From a bacterium (GTDB lineage: Bacteria; Sumerlaeota; Sumerlaeia; SLMS01; JAHLLQ01): a DNA stretch of 64,000 nucleotides. The stretch lies in the NCBI GenBank assembly GCA_020444065.1, contig JAHLLQ010000001.1, positions 620,001 through 684,000 on the forward strand, in the 5' to 3' direction. Position 1 is the stretch's first letter, and every line of letters begins with the position of its first letter. Under the pieces are notes generated by a model that searched no databases, was not told the DNA's origin, and was given only the letters and a program-made list of their open reading frames with translations. The translations under genes were made by a program, and so were the position numbers. This document shows positions 26,322-34,233 of the stretch, piece after piece.

Positions 26322-29300
26322 ATGCCGATGTCGCTATTTCGAGTTTCACTTCTAATGGTCCTCTGTGGTTCTGCCGCACTGGCGCCCGCTGGAACGGGGC
26401 TCGGGTTCCCCTCCAGCAATGTCTCGGGGTTTCGGAGTCTCGTGCCCCCATCAACGCAACTCGTGATCGACACGGATGCGCTGACTTGGATGGGGGACGA
26501 TGACGCCGCCACGGATACCCTGAACGGCGTTCACCTTCGTGCAATCGAGAATGCCGGCGTGGCGGAGTTCTACCTCGCCGGCGACCTGCTGCCCAATGCC
26601 GGTGACTCCAGCACGACGGTGACGGTACGGGGGTCAAGGCCCTGCCGCGTAACCATCGGCGGCAACGTGCTGGCGCCCACGGAGTTCGACGGCAGCGCCG
26701 AGGGACAGCAACCTGGACCGGGCGGGGGACGCGGCGGCGATGGCGGCATCGGTGGGACGGGGGGAGATGGGGGCCGGCGGATCGAGATCATTCAACCGGC
26801 TGGCGGGCAAGGCGTCCCGGGCTCAAACGGAGGCAGTGGATTCGCAGGCTCCGTCAAAGTCGGCGAGAATGGTCTGGCCGGCAACGCGGGAACTCCGCCC
26901 GAATCGGGCGCCGACGGTTTCGGGATGCCTGGTTCCGGCGGCGTGGCAAGGACTCCGAGTGCTGGCAATGGCGGCGACGGTGGCGACGCAGGAACAGCAG
27001 GCGGAGGCGGCGCCGGAGGACTCTGGGTCCTCGTCGCCGGTACTCCCGGCGGCAATGGTGGCGATGGATTGAATGCGGGAGACGCAACCGGCGGCGATCA
27101 TGGGGAAGATCAAATCGGTGCCCCAGGCTTACGCACTGCCAGTGTCGAGTTCGCAGGAGGCGGCGGCGGCGCCGGAGCCGCCGGTGGAGCGGGCGGCGGC
27201 GGTGGCGCAGGAGGCACTGCAGCCAGCGGGAGCGGAGGGGCGGGTGGCGGCAGCGGCATTACCGGACGCGGCGGCAACGGTGGCGGTGCAGTGGGCGCCA
27301 ACGGCGGAGCTGGCGGCAAAGGCGGCGATGGAGCCTCTCACGCTGACGGCGGCGGCGGCGGCGGGGCCCTCTGGGTCAGCGTGCGTGGCCGCTCAACCGA
27401 AGTGACAATCAATGCCGCGGGCGGGAATGGCACCAACGCCGGCGGAACGGATGGCACCCCAGGACAGGGCGGCGATCCGGCGCGCGGGCCCAACGGTCCT
27501 GCCAGCTCCCCCACTGAGACTGGCGGCGCCGGCGGCTCCAGCGGCAGCGTCGGCCGCGGCGGCAATGGCGCCCCGGGAGGACGCGGCGGCAACGCAACCG
27601 GAGGCGGCGGTGCCGGTGGCTCGGCGATTCTCGAATTCGGAGCGGGCGACGGACCTCTGTTCCGCTCAAACGTGCAGCCCGGAGTCCCGGGCGGAGCAGT
27701 CGGCGAATCGACGTCACGTCGCGTCCTGCAATCCAATCCCTTTTTCAAACCTGCCTCCTCCGATCCCATCAGCACTCCCTATATCTCAGACTTGCAAGGC
27801 GGCGCGGAGGCATTTGGGATTATGGATGGGCACACATACGCGGACCTTCCCATTCTCACAGTGGACGCACCTCCCGGAGCCTTCGTCGCGCTCTATCGCA
27901 CGAACACCCTCTTTGGATTTGCCGAGCCCGGCTACGAATGGCTCGTCTATGCCAACCTCTCCTCCGAGTCTATTGAAGATCCGGGCCTGCAAGCTGGTGC
28001 TGATTCCAATCTGGTTTCGATTCCGCTGGCGCGTGGAGGAGACCTTCGCACGGAATTCGGCGGTCCCGGTGTTCAGGACATCAACGCGCTTCCGTCAGGG
28101 GCGCTCTTTGTCACGCTGATTCCCGAGAATCCCGGAGCTCCAGTCCCCGCTGTCTTTGAGGGCAGTCAAGCCGGCATCACACGGACCCGCGCAACAAACC
28201 TGCAGGACGGCGAAGTGGTGTTCCTCGCGCCGCCCGTTGAGATCGATTCGCTGGCGGAGTTGGACGACATTCGGAACAATCTCTCATGGGATTATATCCT
28301 GACTGCGGACATCGACGCGTCCCCGACCAGTGATCCGGGCTACAACGGCGGGCTCGGGTGGGAACCCATCGGAGCCGACCCGATGTCCCCATTCCGCGGA
28401 GTTCTCGACGGTGACGGGTTTGCCATCGACGATCTTGTCATCGACAGGCAGGAGATGATGGTCGGGCTCTTCGGCAACCTGGAAGGCCCGGGGGAGATCC
28501 GAGACCTGACGATCCGCAATGCCACCGTCACGGGCGGTAACTTCGTCGGCATTCTCGCAGGTGCCGCAAACGCAGGGTCCATCATTTCCGGATGCGTCGT
28601 GGAGGGCGGCAGCGTCGACTCGACGCTGACGGTGGACTGCGTGTCGGGAGGCAATCTTGGGTCGTGCCTCATGGGTTTGGGTGGCCTTGCCGGAGGAGTC
28701 TTCGACGCCAACGTAGACAACTGCCACTCGTCCGCCAGCGTTCTCGCCACGGGCTTCACAGGTGGCGAGTCCGGAACCGTCCCGGTATGGACAGGCGGGC
28801 TCGTTGGAGTCCTTCAGATCTCCATCATCGAGTCAAGTTCTGCCAGCGGGAACGTGACCGTGGAGGTCGGCACCGCATACGCCGGAGGACTCGTTGGCGG
28901 CTTGTACGGAGTCATCCTCGATAGCTACTCAACCGGCGATGTCATTTCGACAAAAGTCGCCGGCGGGCTCGCCGGCGCTGGCGATGCGGGCGGAAATGCG
29001 GGAGCGAATGCCAGCTACGCCACCGGCAATGTCACTGGGGGCGAGTCGGCGGGAGGAATCATCGGCAAAGGCGCGAGTGCCGGTTTCTGTTATTCCCTGG
29101 GAACCCTCACAAGCCCCGGTACCGCCGCGGGCATCTGCGCCGGAGACACGGACATCACGGCCTATTCCTTCTCCGCCAGCGTGTTTGCTCTCGGCGCGAC
29201 CACCGCGATCCCCCTTGCAGCAGATGTGAAGGATTCCTATTGGGACTTCACCGTAAGTGGCCTCGCCGCCAGCGACACCGAGGGGCGCACGACGGCTGAG

Positions 29301-29786
29301 ATGACATTCCCGTACGACTACACGACGTGCTACGTATCGCCCGAATGGCAGCCGGGGCAGGGCTATTGGGTCTACGATGCCGCCGGATCTCCGAGCGCCC
29401 CGACCGGTCCCAACAACGGATACCCGTACCACACGTGGCAGACGGCGCGTGTGACTGCGACCTACGCCGCCGGCACCGGCGGCCAGCTTCGCGTCGACGG
29501 CGGTGCGTACGTCCCCGGCGCCACGCTCACCCGCATCCCCGGAGCCAGCAGCGGCGCAATCGAGGCCGTCCCTGCCTCCGGGTCCGTGTTCCTCCGATGG
29601 AGCGATGGGTCCACTCAGAATCCGCGCCTCGACCGCAACCTGCAAGAGGACCTCGGCCTCACTGCCATTTTCGATGTCTCGGATCCATCAATCATAGAGG
29701 TGATTGATCGCCTGCTGGGTCGAACGACGACGGGTCTTCCGGACAGAAATGGGGACGGAGTCGTGGACGCGGCGGACTTGCGGTGA
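26322..29786 (+). CDS. Large secreted Gly-rich protein with GLUG repeats and dockerin-like tail
   Basis: This protein of about 1154 aa starts with a signal peptide (MPMSLFRVSLLMVLCGSAAL). Residues about 125-450 are a low-complexity Gly-rich region of GGxGG units, dense in GGNGGDGG and GGGGAGG. A beta domain follows, then GLUG-type repeats (about 790-970) with GGLVGGLYGVILDSYSTGDV-like units. The last 30 residues (DRNGDGVVDAADLR) look like one calcium-binding half of a dockerin; the second half is missing. The domain plan suggests an exported surface or matrix protein. ATG 26322 and 26328 are both possible. Many reverse-strand Pro/Arg-rich ORFs here are composition artefacts. Confidence 0.75.
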   Translation: MPMSLFRVSLLMVLCGSAALAPAGTGLGFPSSNVSGFRSLVPPSTQLVIDTDALTWMGDDDAATDTLNGVHLRAIENAGVAEFYLAGDLLPNAGDSSTTVTVRGSRPCRVTIGGNVLAPTEFDGSAEGQQPGPGGGRGGDGGIGGTGGDGGRRIEIIQPAGGQGVPGSNGGSGFAGSVKVGENGLAGNAGTPPESGADGFGMPGSGGVARTPSAGNGGDGGDAGTAGGGGAGGLWVLVAGTPGGNGGDGLNAGDATGGDHGEDQIGAPGLRTASVEFAGGGGGAGAAGGAGGGGGAGGTAASGSGGAGGGSGITGRGGNGGGAVGANGGAGGKGGDGASHADGGGGGGALWVSVRGRSTEVTINAAGGNGTNAGGTDGTPGQGGDPARGPNGPASSPTETGGAGGSSGSVGRGGNGAPGGRGGNATGGGGAGGSAILEFGAGDGPLFRSNVQPGVPGGAVGESTSRRVLQSNPFFKPASSDPISTPYISDLQGGAEAFGIMDGHTYADLPILTVDAPPGAFVALYRTNTLFGFAEPGYEWLVYANLSSESIEDPGLQAGADSNLVSIPLARGGDLRTEFGGPGVQDINALPSGALFVTLIPENPGAPVPAVFEGSQAGITRTRATNLQDGEVVFLAPPVEIDSLAELDDIRNNLSWDYILTADIDASPTSDPGYNGGLGWEPIGADPMSPFRGVLDGDGFAIDDLVIDRQEMMVGLFGNLEGPGEIRDLTIRNATVTGGNFVGILAGAANAGSIISGCVVEGGSVDSTLTVDCVSGGNLGSCLMGLGGLAGGVFDANVDNCHSSASVLATGFTGGESGTVPVWTGGLVGVLQISIIESSSASGNVTVEVGTAYAGGLVGGLYGVILDSYSTGDVISTKVAGGLAGAGDAGGNAGANASYATGNVTGGESAGGIIGKGASAGFCYSLGTLTSPGTAAGICAGDTDITAYSFSASVFALGATTAIPLAADVKDSYWDFTVSGLAASDTEGRTTAEMTFPYDYTTCYVSPEWQPGQGYWVYDAAGSPSAPTGPNNGYPYHTWQTARVTATYAAGTGGQLRVDGGAYVPGATLTRIPGASSGAIEAVPASGSVFLRWSDGSTQNPRLDRNLQEDLGLTAIFDVSDPSIIEVIDRLLGRTTTGLPDRNGDGVVDAADLR

Positions 29787-30042
29787 TGTGTCTGAAGCTG
29801 GCACGCACACGGCGGGAACCTGGGTGGCCGGTGGAAGAAAAGGAATATCCCCACCTCCCGAGCATCAGAATCCTCATCCGCCCCGTGGGCTGTTGAGAAA
29901 TAGGCTTGAATCGACAGCCAAACAAGCCCGACTCGATGGCGGATTCGGGGACAAATCCAGTAGTTTGCTTGAAGTCGTCCTTCCCTAGCTCGACATTGCC
30001 CGCCACAGACGGAAGAACTCAGGAGCAGTGCGCAACATGCGG
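29787..30042. other. Intergenic region, no feature seen
   Basis: This lies between the convergent Gly-rich protein gene and the TOPRIM-like gene. No gene, strong hairpin or copy of the tmRNA 3' end was seen, although one was looked for as a possible boundary of an island. Confidence 0.5.
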
Positions 30043-30738
30043 TCATGGAAGCGCCGCCAAAACATCCAGGGAGAACCGCTCGGCTTGTGAACACCGTTGC
30101 CGAACGATGCCCCATTGATCCCGCACCCTCTGCTCGTGCGCCTGATATTCACGCTTCTTCTTCTTCACCTTTTCGGCCAAGGGTAGCTGTTTCAGCCGAT
30201 TTTCCAGGTTCAAATTGCATTCGAGATCATTCAGCATGCGGTGCCCGTCGCTGAAGAGCGCCGCCACGAGCCATGCTTCAGTCGCCTTCGACGGCACACA
30301 AAGTACAGTCTTTGGACCCAAGCCGCTTAGGTTTGCCCATGCGATAGGTAGTGCGCGGACCACACCGGCACCTCCGGTCGCTGGGGGACAGTTGGTGCTG
30401 TTTGGCAAGGGAGGCCAGCCATTATTCATTGCTTGCTGAGCGATTCCTGGACTGACATCTTCGTAGCTGTATTCTGCCACGTCCGCGTCCAGGTGAATTA
30501 TGAAGAGATCAAAGCCCGGCAAGGTCGGATCATCTTCAATGCGATTGAACCCGCGCGTTGCAAACTCCTGACACCATCGAAGTACCCCGCCCCATCCAGT
30601 TCCAAGCTTCGGTCGAGTGGGTTCGGGTTGGATTTGGGTAATCACGAATGAGTCAGGAAGTAACGCCTTCAGCGCGGCCTCAATGATTACGGTATCTGTG
30701 GGACCTTCCCCTACAACGGCAACTCTGAGCTCAGACAT
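30043..30738 (-). CDS. TOPRIM/DUF4276-like protein, partner of AAA ATPase (candidate defence effector)
   Basis: This 231-aa protein begins with VAVVGEGPTD, whose Glu (residue 11) fits the TOPRIM metal-site Glu. IIHLDADV supplies the Asp-x-Asp pair (84 and 86), and VPSKATEAWLVAAL (about 148-161) matches the conserved E-x-W region of RloB/DUF4276-like proteins. The C-terminus is strongly basic (EKVKKKKREYQAHEQRVRD). TOPRIM proteins paired with SMC-like ATPases act as nucleases or effectors in several anti-phage systems such as AbiL, PARIS and OLD/Septu relatives. The start overlaps the ATPase stop by eight bases (ATGTCTGA). The exact family is not certain. Confidence 0.7.
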   Translation of the reverse strand: MSELRVAVVGEGPTDTVIIEAALKALLPDSFVITQIQPEPTRPKLGTGWGGVLRWCQEFATRGFNRIEDDPTLPGFDLFIIHLDADVAEYSYEDVSPGIAQQAMNNGWPPLPNSTNCPPATGGAGVVRALPIAWANLSGLGPKTVLCVPSKATEAWLVAALFSDGHRMLNDLECNLNLENRLKQLPLAEKVKKKKREYQAHEQRVRDQWGIVRQRCSQAERFSLDVLAALP

Positions 30739-31906
30739 TGGGAACTGCTCCTAAATGGCCCATAGCCCAAAGCCGTGAGAGGGGATACTGTTCGTTCAAC
30801 TGCCCCAAATCCGGAGAGACCTCGACTCGCCTCACTATTGTATGCCCATTGCTATTCCGCTCGACCGCGAAAAGTCGGACTTCATCATCGTCGAGATTCA
30901 AACCATCGAGCACTGTTGGGTTGTGCGCGGTGAAGAGCAGTTGCCGTCCTGGAGATGCTGATTTCAGCCAATCATCAATTCGCGATACCAGTCGGGTCAC
31001 GAGGCGGGGGTTTAAAGCTGAATCAAGATTATCGATAGAAAAGATACTGGGGGATTTTGCCGCCAGGCAAAGTACAGCTGAGAATAAGACGTATAGAGCA
31101 CCCTCACTCGCGTCGAAGGCCGAAAGAGTATTGCGCGATGGTTTCATAAAGCGATCCGTGAATTTCAAAACATTCTTCGGGCGGGGGACTGCCGGTGAGA
31201 GGAGTGCACCCGCCGAATCTGTTGAGCCGATTTCACTGGCCCAGTCGATTAACTCCAGAACTTCGTCCAGCCTCTCCTCGCTGACTTGCCGTTTGAGAGA
31301 AGCGAGACCATCCGCCAAACCGCCTCCAGATAGGCCAACCGGAGCGCGTGACTGCGAATCCTGCTCGGTTCCTCTCAGAGGCGCCGTCTCGGGCGTATAA
31401 ATCGCGTAAGCCTGAAGCGCCTTTAGCAGCAGCGAAGCAGGATCGTCTAATTGCAGGTCAACGACCTTCAAGGCGGAAAGCCCAGCCGTAGGATCCAGAT
31501 TCTTGTTACTACGCCGAACCCCAGCGCTCACTATTTCTTGCGCTCCAGAAGAGAGATACTCCGTCTTGAAACTCCATGCCGGCTCCGGATCCTTGAGCGG
31601 ATTCAGGAGCGTTACTCGGAAGGTCGCATCCGGATCTCCCTTCGCCTCCAACATGATATGCGGTGGAGTCCGTTCGCTGGAAAAAGAGGCTTTGAAAAGG
31701 CGAGGCAAGCCGGGCCGCACCCCGCGCCGAATCATTGCTTCCGAGTCTACATGTCCTCCCGCGGCGGCGCCCAGGACTCCCAACGCCTCAAGAATATTGC
31801 TTTTCCCCACACCGTTCGCCCCAATGAAGCAGTTCAACCGGCCTAGTTGGACTCTTTGATCCAGAATGGACTTGAAACCCGCGATATGTAGTTCATGAAT
31901 CCTCAT
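30731..31906 (-). CDS. AAA15/AAA21-type SMC-like ATPase (candidate defence sensor)
   Basis: This protein of about 391 aa begins MRIHELHIAGFKSI, the usual SMC/RecF-like N-terminus. Walker A is GANGVGKS at residues 29-36. The ABC-type signature appears as LSGGGLADGL near 200. Walker B is FSIDNLDSALNP (about 288-299); the Asp is present, but the catalytic Glu that normally follows is Asn. The H-loop FTAHNPTVLD follows. The start at 31906 has GGAG five bases upstream. It overlaps the TOPRIM-like gene by eight bases, so the two form an ATPase-plus-effector operon. The location beside ssrA fits a transferred defence cassette. Confidence 0.78.
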   Translation of the reverse strand: MRIHELHIAGFKSILDQRVQLGRLNCFIGANGVGKSNILEALGVLGAAAGGHVDSEAMIRRGVRPGLPRLFKASFSSERTPPHIMLEAKGDPDATFRVTLLNPLKDPEPAWSFKTEYLSSGAQEIVSAGVRRSNKNLDPTAGLSALKVVDLQLDDPASLLLKALQAYAIYTPETAPLRGTEQDSQSRAPVGLSGGGLADGLASLKRQVSEERLDEVLELIDWASEIGSTDSAGALLSPAVPRPKNVLKFTDRFMKPSRNTLSAFDASEGALYVLFSAVLCLAAKSPSIFSIDNLDSALNPRLVTRLVSRIDDWLKSASPGRQLLFTAHNPTVLDGLNLDDDEVRLFAVERNSNGHTIVRRVEVSPDLGQLNEQYPLSRLWAMGHLGAVPNV

Positions 31907-32550
31907 GCTCTCTCCCATTTTGTTCTACGCGTCACCGGCTCCACAATCAAGGGCAACCATCATTGCATGGATAACTCGATCATCTCTCGCACGGGGCCGG
32001 GCGGCCGGAGAGGACCACGAAACAGATCAGCGATCTGCCAGACTAAGTTCTCTGGCCGATGGTGCGTCGCCAGATTGCCCTCCTGATGACGGAGGAAGTC
32101 GTTTCCCCAGCCAAGCGAATAATGTCCCAAACACACGGGACAGCATTGTCCAGGCCCCGTATGCAAAGGGTCAACTGCGTGTTGAATCCTCCCCCCAGAA
32201 ATTCGCGGGATCTGGCTGCTGGACGGTTCTCCTTCTTTCCGAATCGCCTCCGCTACCCCCATCCAAGCGATCATGACTCAGTCTAGGATTCGGCCCGGCC
32301 ATCATAAGTCCAGAAATCTCAACCACAAAGATCTTCACGTAAGAAAATGCTCGGCTGGCAGGTTCAGTGTAAGAGATAGAAAAATGCGAACTGTATCGGA
32401 AGAAGCTCTGGGTCCAGGGTAAGGGCCGTCCGAGGATATTCCACGAGCAATGGAGCGCAAGATCACGGGGAGCCGCAGCGGGACTGAGGTGGGGAAATGA
32501 AATGCCCCCGATGAAATGGTCAACAGGGAAGACCTCTGCAGCATTTGGGC
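31907..32550. other. Gene-poor stretch between defence-like operon and 71-aa gene
   Basis: These 644 bases hold no intact convincing gene. Short open frames exist on both strands without ribosome sites. The one recognisable piece is a possible hsdM relic near 31960-32085, listed separately. A weak copy of the ACCACxAAG repeat lies near 32320. The stretch looks like decayed DNA. Confidence 0.5.
31960..32085 (-). pseudogene. Possible 5' remnant of a type I restriction methyltransferase gene (hsdM)
   Basis: The - strand frame reads LVWQIADLFRGPLRPP and then continues VREMIELSM to a stop. HsdM proteins begin with a segment of the form FIW-x-IADLLRGPYRPxQY-xxVMLPLTVLRRLD, and the two align over about 30 residues without a gap. 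After the stop, another frame continues with ALDCGAGD, which could be the frameshifted RLDCV part. Nothing of the rest of hsdM is present. This is pattern recognition by eye from a short match, so confidence is low. Confidence 0.3.
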
Positions 32551-32766
32551 TTAATGGGCGGCAATGAAATCGATCAGCCTTTTCGCCAACTCGGCACATT
32601 GTGCCCTGTTCAAGTCAAACAACTGCTTGGTTGAGGTCCCAGCTCCGCCTGCCTTGTCCGAGCGTAGCCTAAAGAACTCCCCGAACTTCCCGGCTTCCAG
32701 CTCAACTTCCGACGTGGATTCGCTCAAGCCCTCAGGCAAGTTTGCGATTCGTGTAACTCTGGCCAT
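32551..32766 (-). CDS. Small 71-aa protein of unknown function next to ssrA
   Basis: An excellent ribosome site TAGGAGG lies five bases before the ATG, which strongly supports translation. The peptide starts MARVTRIANLPEGL, has an acidic middle and a Lys/Gly-rich loop (RSDKAGGAGTSTKQ), and ends in an amphipathic helix (CAELAKRLIDFIAA). No family is recognised. It begins only 23 bases beyond the tmRNA 3' end on the same strand, so it could be co-transcribed with ssrA or be the first gene of inserted DNA. Confidence 0.7.
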   Translation of the reverse strand: MARVTRIANLPEGLSESTSEVELEAGKFGEFFRLRSDKAGGAGTSTKQLFDLNRAQCAELAKRLIDFIAAH

Positions 32767-32789
32767 GGATGCCTCCTATCTGAAGTTCC

Positions 32790-33186
32790 TGGTGGAGCCG
32801 GGGGGAGTTGAACCCCCGTCCGAAGATCCTTCAAGCACGACTCGTTCACGGGCGTAGCCGACATTTATCCCTATCGGCGGGGCTGGCGGTCTTTCCCGCC
32901 CGTCACCTCGTCTTTCCGAGGCGTCGGATGCCTGTCTTTCCAAGCTGTCTCCCGTCTGTCCGGGTTGTCATCTCTCCTCTACCGGAGGAGAACGGCGACG
33001 CTATTCTGTTGCCAGGTCAGCGCCCAACCCCTTGGAGATTACGCAGCGAGTGCGACCTCTCCGTTGATGTCCACCACGTTATTGGCGACAGTTATAAGGG
33101 TGATCGGATGTTTAAAGTGGCCAACGATCATCCACTGCCCGTATCATCGTACTCTCCGTCGATCCCCGTCGAAACCCGTCGGCCCC
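32790..33186 (-). ncRNA. ssrA: Transfer-messenger RNA (tmRNA)
   Basis: The 5' end reads GGGGCCGACGGGTTTCGACG and the 3' end reads GGGGGTTCAACTCCCCCCGG then CTCCACCA. Both are diagnostic tmRNA tRNA-like-domain sequences, with an encoded CCA. The tag frame runs from 33086 to 33039: resume codon GCC, then AATAACGTG and onward. It encodes ANNVVDINGEVALAA followed by TAA, a typical proteolysis tag ending in ALAA. The length of 397 bases is normal for a one-piece tmRNA. It rescues stalled ribosomes with SmpB. Its 3' end is a common integration site for islands. Confidence 0.96.
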
Positions 33187-33529
33187 ACAATTCGAGTGGC
33201 CGTCGCATTGCGCGACAGTTTTGGAGAGCGCCGACGCCTCTCGACGCCAGCGACACCCATTAGCGCATGAACCATGCCGCAGCGCAAGGAGAAGCGGAGG
33301 TGATCACCACGAAGGCACGAAGGACACGAAGGTGAAGTCAGAATTGAGAACAGTTGCTTTGCCCTCCTGGGATGATAATCAGCGGACACTAAAATAGGAA
33401 GTCTCTGCACTTCTTCGTGATCTCTGTGCCTTCGTGGTGCAAATCCGTCGCCCGCCCGCCCAGCCCCAATTGAATGTTCCTGTGCTTCCGCCGTATAAGT
33501 ACTGAACACAACGGAAAGGGAGAGCGCCG
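33187..33529. other. Intergenic region between ssrA and GPP34 gene
   Basis: This 343-base stretch must hold the ssrA promoter on the - strand, but no good -35/-10 pair was recognised. It contains the inverted pair of CACCACGAAGGCAC repeats listed separately. No gene is supported. Confidence 0.5.
33305..33439. repeat. Inverted pair of CACCACGAAGGCAC intergenic repeats
   Basis: CACCACGAAGGCAC occurs at 33305-33318, continuing GAAGGACACGAAGGTGAAG. Its exact reverse complement GTGCCTTCGTGGTG is at 33426-33439, within TTCTTCGTGATCTCTGTGCC and onward. Extended copies share the ACxAAG/CACGAAG periodic pattern over about 40 bases. Such ACCACGAAGGCAC phrases are known to recur between genes in several Planctomycetes-like genomes (from memory). 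They are not coding and not transposon ends that I recognise. Confidence 0.65.
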
Positions 33530-34222
33530 ATGGCCGACATGCAATTGCACCTGCACGAAGAGATGCTGCTCCTGCTGCTGAAGGACGAGGAGGGCACGTT
33601 CCACAATGCCTGGCGACACATCGCCCTGGGGGCGGCGCTGCTGTCGGAATTGCTCCTCGATGGCTATGCCCGCGTCGAAGAAACCAAGCGTGGTCGCGAG
33701 ATGGTTATCTCCGCGACCGAGGCATCCCCGATCAATCCGATTCTGGCGGAGTGCCACGCGGCGATCGCGACCGCCAAGAAGCCCTGCGTCGCCTCGCATT
33801 GGGTGTCGAAGTTCGGCAATCAGCGCGACTTGGCTCAGCGCATCGCCGAGGGCCTGGCCGAGCGGGGAATCCTGCGGATCGACCGCGAATCGATTCTGCT
33901 CATCTTCAAGCGCACGATCTTCCCCGAAATCGATCACAAGCCCGAGGAGCAGTTGATGCAGCGCATCTGGGGCGCGATTCATAGCACCGATGCCGTCGAT
34001 CCGCGCACGGCCGTCATCGTCGGCCTCGCGCAGCACACCGGCCTCATGCGCCAACTCTTCGACAAGTCCGCGCTGAAGACGCACAAGGAACGGATCGAGG
34101 CGCTCGCGAACGGCAACGCCGCCGTCTCCGGCGCGAAGGAAGCCGTGCAAGCCGCCCAGGCCGCCATCATGGTGGCCACGATCATGCCGGCGATCGTGGC
34201 GACGACGGTGGTGTCGCACTGA
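33530..34222 (+). CDS. GPP34 (Golgi phosphoprotein 3-like) domain protein
   Basis: This 230-aa protein has the GPP34 N-terminal signature LHLHEEMLLLLLKDEEGTF followed by WRHIALGAALLSELLLDGYARVE. A middle basic helical part follows, then a C-terminal hydrophobic stretch (AAIMVATIMPAIVATTVV). Eukaryotic GOLPH3 binds phosphatidylinositol-4-phosphate and glycosyltransferase tails; bacterial GPP34 proteins are of unknown role. A GGAAAGGG ribosome site precedes the ATG. It converges on the pseudopilin-like gene, with 11 bases between stops. Confidence 0.85.
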   Translation: MADMQLHLHEEMLLLLLKDEEGTFHNAWRHIALGAALLSELLLDGYARVEETKRGREMVISATEASPINPILAECHAAIATAKKPCVASHWVSKFGNQRDLAQRIAEGLAERGILRIDRESILLIFKRTIFPEIDHKPEEQLMQRIWGAIHSTDAVDPRTAVIVGLAQHTGLMRQLFDKSALKTHKERIEALANGNAAVSGAKEAVQAAQAAIMVATIMPAIVATTVVSH

Positions 34223-34233
34223 AACATCAAGAA

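Noticed and set aside
26700-27640. Possible CRISPR or tandem DNA repeat array in the GGC-rich stretch
   Set aside because: Units vary in length and there are no spacers; it is Gly-codon low complexity within one coding frame.
26570-27775. Many Pro- or Arg-rich open frames on the - strand and alternative + frames
   Set aside because: They arise from the repetitive Gly codons of the large secreted protein and have no ribosome sites or families.
29787-30042. Duplicate of the tmRNA 3' end as an attachment-site boundary of an island
   Set aside because: No copy of GGGGGTTCAACTCCCCC or TGGTGGAGCC was found here, and no integrase gene is in the window.
32171-32599. A 142-aa open frame on the - strand in the gene-poor region
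   Set aside because: It has no ribosome site or recognisable domain and overlaps the better supported 71-aa gene start region in another frame.
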